Source: Ignavibacteriaceae bacterium (GTDB lineage Bacteria; Bacteroidota; Ignavibacteria; Ignavibacteriales; Ignavibacteriaceae). From it: DNA of 18,143 nucleotides. Shown in pieces: positions 15,135-18,143 of the stretch; position 1 is the first letter of the stretch, and every line of letters starts with the position of its first letter. The notes under the pieces are model-generated. The model did no database searches, was not told where the DNA came from, and saw only the letters and a program-made list of their open reading frames with translations. The position numbers and the translations under genes were made by a program. The stretch spans positions 1 to 18,143 of the forward strand of contig JANWIS010000020.1 in NCBI GenBank assembly GCA_025449775.1. Direction: 5' to 3'.

Positions 15135-15608
15135 ATGAAAATATTTGAGTTGCTCGGTACCAAACACGTTCTAACAGAATTTAAAAGTGAAATCAAAGAT
15201 GATGTAATTAATGAGCTGATTGACTTGTTAAATGGCGATGAACGAATCCTCAACCTGGAAGATATACGGAACTGTGTTTTTGAAAGAGAAAAAAAAATGT
15301 CAACCGGTGTTGGAAAAGGTTTTGCTATTCCCCATGGCAAAACAGATTCTGTTAAGGATATAATCGCTGCTTTCGGGAAAAGTGAAAAACCAATCGATTA
15401 TAATTCACTGGATGGTGAACCGGTTCAACTTGTTTTTTTATTGATCGGTAAAGAGAACCTTGTAGCAAAACACATAAAGCTTCTAAGTAGAATTTCACGA
15501 CTGATGAACAATGATGATTTCCGAGAAAAACTTATCAAAGCTGACAGTAAAGATTCAATTCTTAAAGTGTTTGAAGAAGAAGAACAGAATTATTCCGATG
15601 TTTACTGA
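15135..15608 (+). CDS. PTS EIIA-type protein (fructose/nitrogen family, PtsN-like)
   Basis: This 157-residue cytosolic single-domain protein belongs to the EIIA-fructose/mannitol (PTS_EIIA_2) family. The phospho-acceptor His is H67 in GKGFAIPHGK, followed by the usual hydrophobic strand PVQLVFLLIG and a C-terminal helix pair. No EIIB or EIIC partner is encoded nearby, so it looks like a regulatory EIIA of the PtsN sort rather than part of a sugar transporter. It lacks a good Shine-Dalgarno sequence; the ATG at 15135 places the protein start directly at the domain edge (MKIFELLG). It lies 26 bases before hisS, so the two may be cotranscribed. Proteins of this kind are known to link carbon/nitrogen status to potassium and stress control in other bacteria; nothing here shows which applies. 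Confidence 0.85.
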   Translation: MKIFELLGTKHVLTEFKSEIKDDVINELIDLLNGDERILNLEDIRNCVFEREKKMSTGVGKGFAIPHGKTDSVKDIIAAFGKSEKPIDYNSLDGEPVQLVFLLIGKENLVAKHIKLLSRISRLMNNDDFREKLIKADSKDSILKVFEEEEQNYSDVY

Positions 15609-15634
15609 TAATTCATTAAATATTTTTTAACAAA

Positions 15635-16891
15635 ATGATTAAAGCTGTTACCGGTACAAAAGATATTCTCCCGTCAGATATTCCACGATGGAAATATTTA
15701 GAGAATACAGTTGAACGGATCTTCAACAGCTTCAATTATAAAGAAATAAGAACTCCTGTTTTTGAAGAGACACCACTCTTTGCCCGTGGAATCGGAGAAG
15801 AGACTGATATTGTTGGGAAAGAAATGTACACTTTTTCTGACAAGAGCGATACAAGCCTCACATTAAAACCCGAAATGACTGCAGCAGTTGTTCGTGCTTA
15901 TAATGAACATTCTCTCGGAGCTCAACAATCGCTTGTAAAATTATTTTATATTTCTCCGATGTTCAGGCAGGAAAGACCGCAGGCTGGAAGGTTCAGGCAG
16001 TTTCACCAGTTTGGTGCTGAAGCAATCGGAAGCAATTCTCCTTTGCTCGATGCAGAAATGATCCAGATGGCTTATGAAATTCTTAAATCGCTTGGATTAA
16101 AAAATCTTACAGTCAAAATAAATTCGCTCGGCACTCCTCAATCCAGAGAAAATTATAAGAAGCTTCTGAAAAATTATCTGGAAGAAAAAAAGGACAGACT
16201 TTCAGAAGACAGCAGGAAAAGATTTGATAAAAATATTTTAAGAATTTTTGACAGCAAAGTTGAATCGGATCAGCTGATTATTAAAGATGCACCGAAAATT
16301 ACTGATCATCTTGATGAAGAAAGCAAAATTGATTTTGAGGTCGTGAAAGAACAGTTGAAAAAATCAAACATCCCTTTTGAAATAGATTCCTCATTAGTGA
16401 GAGGATTAGATTATTATACAAAACTTACATTCGAAATTGACAGCGGAAGTGTTGGTGCTCAAACTGCACTTGTTGGCGGAGGAAGATATGATCTGCTGAT
16501 TGAAAATCTTGGCGGCAAACCAACTCCGGCAACGGGATTTGCTGCTGGAATAGAGAGAATTCTCCTCGCCTGTGAAAATGAAAAAAGTTTAACTGTACCT
16601 GAACCTTCGATTGATGTTTACCTGATCAGGATTGATGATGGACTTGAATCTTTTGTAAGTGAGCTTGGAGGAAAATTAAGAAAAGAAAATATCTCAGTTG
16701 ATTTTGATTATCTGCAAAGAAGCGTTAAAGCTCAAATGAGAGAAGCAAATAGAATGAATGCAAAGTACACTCTCTTTATAGGTGGTGATGAATTTAAAGC
16801 AGGGATGATGAATCTTAAGAATATGTCTTCAGGAGAAGAAGAAAAAATTTCGTTGAAAGATATTAATTCAATCATTTTAAAGTTGAAGTAA
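15635..16891 (+). CDS. hisS: Histidyl-tRNA synthetase
   Basis: This 418-residue class II aminoacyl-tRNA synthetase charges tRNA-His. Motif 1 lies around YKEIRTPVFEETPLFARGIG. Motif 2 is at 109-126 (MFRQERPQAGRFRQFHQF), where R114 is the ATP-contacting Arg. The histidine-specific loop is at 254-262 (LVRGLDYYT), with catalytic R256. Motif 3 is PATGFAAGIERILLA. A C-terminal anticodon-binding domain starts near SIDVYLIRI. The length is normal for bacterial HisS. The start ATG has no Shine-Dalgarno but is preceded by an A-rich stretch. A pair of palindromic repeats fills the space between this gene and rlmB. Confidence 0.97.
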   Translation: MIKAVTGTKDILPSDIPRWKYLENTVERIFNSFNYKEIRTPVFEETPLFARGIGEETDIVGKEMYTFSDKSDTSLTLKPEMTAAVVRAYNEHSLGAQQSLVKLFYISPMFRQERPQAGRFRQFHQFGAEAIGSNSPLLDAEMIQMAYEILKSLGLKNLTVKINSLGTPQSRENYKKLLKNYLEEKKDRLSEDSRKRFDKNILRIFDSKVESDQLIIKDAPKITDHLDEESKIDFEVVKEQLKKSNIPFEIDSSLVRGLDYYTKLTFEIDSGSVGAQTALVGGGRYDLLIENLGGKPTPATGFAAGIERILLACENEKSLTVPEPSIDVYLIRIDDGLESFVSELGGKLRKENISVDFDYLQRSVKAQMREANRMNAKYTLFIGGDEFKAGMMNLKNMSSGEEEKISLKDINSIILKLK

Positions 16892-16897
16892 AAATCT

Positions 16898-16927
16898 TGT
16901 CAGTCTGAGCGGAGTCGAAGACTGACA
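16898..16927 (+). repeat. Palindromic repeat unit A (REP-like), hisS-rlmB spacer
   Basis: An 8-bp perfect stem, TGTCAGTC with GACTGACA, encloses the loop TGAGCGGAGTCGAA (16906-16919). The loop is the reverse complement of the loop of unit B in 13 of 14 bases. It starts just after the hisS stop and could also act as a transcript-end hairpin. Confidence 0.8.
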
Positions 16928-16944
16928 TAATCATTTTTAAATTA

Positions 16945-16970
16945 TCACACTTCGACTTCGCTCAGTGTGA
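16945..16970 (-). repeat. Palindromic repeat unit B (REP-like), inverted relative to unit A
   Basis: A 6-bp stem, TCACAC with GTGTGA, encloses the loop TTCGACTTCGCTCA. It lies 17 bases after unit A in opposite orientation, so the two units form a head-to-head pair whose loops are complementary to each other. Confidence 0.8.
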
Positions 16971-16994
16971 CAATCTATTGTCTATTCTGGAATT

Positions 16995-17723
16995 ATGAAC
17001 ATCATCATCGGAAGAAAACCCGTACTTGAAGCGCTAAATTCAGCAGAAGAAATTGAACAGGTTTATATTTTATTTGGTCAGCAGGGAGGAATTATTAATG
17101 CAATCAGGGTTGCCGCAAAGAAAAAAGGTATTAAATGCAACCAGATTCCGCTCGAAAGATTTAAAACTTATTCACCGGATAAAAATTCACAGGGAGTAAT
17201 TGCACTCAAACAGGATTTCAAATTTTCTTCACTCGATGAAATTCTCTCCATTGCAAAAAAAACTTCCCTTCCTTTAATTTTAATTCTTGATGAGATCCAG
17301 GATCCACATAATGTCGGTGCAATTCTTCGTTCTGCAGAATGCAGCGGAGTGAACGGAATTTTAATTACAAAACATAACAGTGCTACAATAACTTCTGTTG
17401 TTACAAAAACTTCTGCCGGTGCAACCGGGCATATAAAAATCTGCCAGGTAAATAATCTCTCACAAACTATTGATGAGTTGAAAGAAAAAGGATTCTGGAT
17501 TGTCGGCTCTTCGCTTGAGAACTCAAAAAACTACACAGAAGCTGATTACAAAATTCCAATCGCATTAATTGTCGGCAATGAAGAAAAGGGAATCAGGAAA
17601 CTGACAGCAAGCAAAAGTGATTTTTTAGTAAAGATACCAATGACCGGAAAAATCCAATCGCTCAATGTTTCTGTTGCCACGGGAATACTTCTTTTCGAAA
17701 TTCTCCGCCAGAGAAATACTTAA
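16995..17723 (+). CDS. rlmB: 23S rRNA 2'-O-ribose methyltransferase, RlmB-like (TrmH/SpoU family)
   Basis: This 242-residue SAM-dependent methyltransferase is expected to modify a guanosine ribose (G2251 in E. coli numbering) of 23S rRNA. The N-terminal substrate-binding domain (about 1-75, from GRKPVLEAL) is followed by the knotted SPOUT catalytic domain. SPOUT motif 1 is LDEIQDPHNVGAILRSAEC, motif 2 is LIVGNEEKGIR (N195, E196, G199), and motif 3 is IQSLNVSVATGILLFE (S222, N224, S226). The length and presence of the N-terminal domain favour RlmB over the shorter TrmH/TrmL members. No classical Shine-Dalgarno is present; GGAA at 16988-16991 is the nearest candidate. The gene is flanked on both sides by palindromic repeats. 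Confidence 0.93.
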   Translation: MNIIIGRKPVLEALNSAEEIEQVYILFGQQGGIINAIRVAAKKKGIKCNQIPLERFKTYSPDKNSQGVIALKQDFKFSSLDEILSIAKKTSLPLILILDEIQDPHNVGAILRSAECSGVNGILITKHNSATITSVVTKTSAGATGHIKICQVNNLSQTIDELKEKGFWIVGSSLENSKNYTEADYKIPIALIVGNEEKGIRKLTASKSDFLVKIPMTGKIQSLNVSVATGILLFEILRQRNT

Positions 17724-17730
17724 AATCCTT

Positions 17731-17783
17731 TGTCATCTTGAGCCCTTCGATATACTCAGGGCAAGCTCTGTCGGAGGATGACG
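17731..17783 (+). repeat. Palindromic repeat unit C (longer, compound form)
   Basis: Outer arms GTCATC (17732-17737) and GATGAC (17777-17782) enclose an inner hairpin with arms GCCCT (17742-17746) and AGGGC (17758-17762). A CTCTGTCGGAG stretch follows inside. It begins within ten bases of the rlmB stop and carries the same TTCGA...CTCAGG-type core in a longer form. It may also serve as a transcript terminator. Confidence 0.65.
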
Positions 17784-17810
17784 GTCACACTTCGACGAGC
17801 TCAGTGTGAC
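17784..17810 (-). repeat. Palindromic repeat unit D (REP-like)
   Basis: A perfect 7-bp stem, GTCACAC with GTGTGAC, encloses the 13-base loop TTCGACGAGCTCA. The stem equals that of unit B with one more pair, and the loop shares TTCGAC and GCTCA. It directly abuts unit C, forming a second repeat pair downstream of rlmB. Confidence 0.8.
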
Positions 17811-17885
17811 AAATCCGAGGTGTTTTAAGTTGAATTCCTGCCTATAAATTCTTACGTTTAAACCAACAATTCCACCGGAGGAATT

Positions 17886-18143
17886 ATGAAAAAATGGGTA
17901 ACATTTTTATTTGTAATTAGCTTTCTCATCATACAGGAGTCTGTCGCACAATCTTATTCACACATAAGTGAATTAAGGGGACTTGAAGACTCACTTTACA
18001 ATACGCATTTGTTTTACAGATATATTGTCCCGACACCTGAATGTTGGTCAAAAAATATTTACCATGTTGATGTCTTAAATAATACTGACACTCTTTTCAT
18101 CCGGGATTTTGGATATCAAGTTATACCTGAATGGGGATGTGAA
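17886..18143 (+). CDS. Secreted protein of unknown function, 5' end only
   Basis: An open frame of 86 codons runs off the right edge. It starts at ATG 17886 with GGAGG at 17877-17881, four bases upstream. The first 21 residues are a clear signal peptide (MKKWVTFLFVISFLIIQESVA, listed to the likely cleavage site before QSYS) by composition: two Lys, a hydrophobic core and VA-Q. The mature part visible so far contains two Cys (in PECWSKN and at EWGCE) and several aromatic residues, but no motif I recognise. Function cannot be assigned from this fragment. Confidence 0.75.
   Translation, partial: MKKWVTFLFVISFLIIQESVAQSYSHISELRGLEDSLYNTHLFYRYIVPTPECWSKNIYHVDVLNNTDTLFIRDFGYQVIPEWGCE

Noticed and set aside
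16898..17810. CRISPR-like array
   Set aside because: Units are unequal, inverted relative to each other, and have no regular unique spacers or cas genes. They fit REP-type palindromes instead.

Overview
The window is AT-rich, densely coded bacterial DNA. Several traits suggest a low-GC member of the Bacteroidota/Ignavibacteriota/Chlorobiota group: short secreted proteins, YceI-like proteins, many genes without a clear Shine-Dalgarno sequence, and short palindromic repeats with a TTCGAC...GCTCA core. This placement is an inference from style, not from a marker gene. No mobile element, tRNA, rRNA or CRISPR array is visible.

Layout. (1) Positions 1-4345 are the end of a tripartite heavy-metal efflux operon on the + strand: the tail of a TolC/CzcC-like outer-membrane protein, a lipoprotein-type periplasmic adaptor, and a complete RND pump. 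The genes overlap by 4 and 1 bases. The pump's TM4 signature is the divalent-cation (CzcA/CnrA) type, not the Cu/Ag (CusA) type. (2) Positions 4488-7248 encode a soluble double-PAS histidine kinase and an NtrC-type sigma54 activator, 7 bases apart. (3) Positions 7268-9286 on the - strand read, in transcription order, YceI-like protein, ECF-type sigma factor, YceI-like protein; no anti-sigma gene is present. (4) A 324-base divergent region leads to a + strand outer-membrane beta-barrel (9611-10918), a degenerate stand-alone receiver protein and a universal-stress-like protein. (5) Positions 12067-13652 hold two cation-diffusion-facilitator-type membrane proteins: a divergent one in which Cys replaces the canonical TM5 ligands, then a normal CzcD/ZitB-type zinc exporter with a His-rich N-terminus. 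(6) From 13730 the content turns to housekeeping: class I/II aminotransferase, orphan PTS EIIA domain, hisS, rlmB, and the start of a secreted protein cut by the window edge.

How it may work together. The RND operon and the two CDF proteins would form a metal-efflux cluster: CDFs move metal from cytosol to periplasm and the RND system expels it across the outer membrane. Between them lies what looks like a regulated envelope-response block. The best regulatory signal is upstream of the beta-barrel gene: two similar ATTGCA-N4-TGCAAT-type dyads 31 bp apart, followed about 90 bp later by TGGTAC-N5-TTGT, which resembles a -24/-12 sigma54 promoter. That is the architecture expected for a target of the sigma54 activator encoded 2.4 kb upstream, but the link is inferred. 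A second layer may come from the ECF sigma factor: the decamer AGTTCGGATT occurs upstream of both the sigma gene and the following YceI gene.

The rlmB gene is flanked by four palindromic repeat units whose loops share a sequence core while their stems differ but remain self-complementary.
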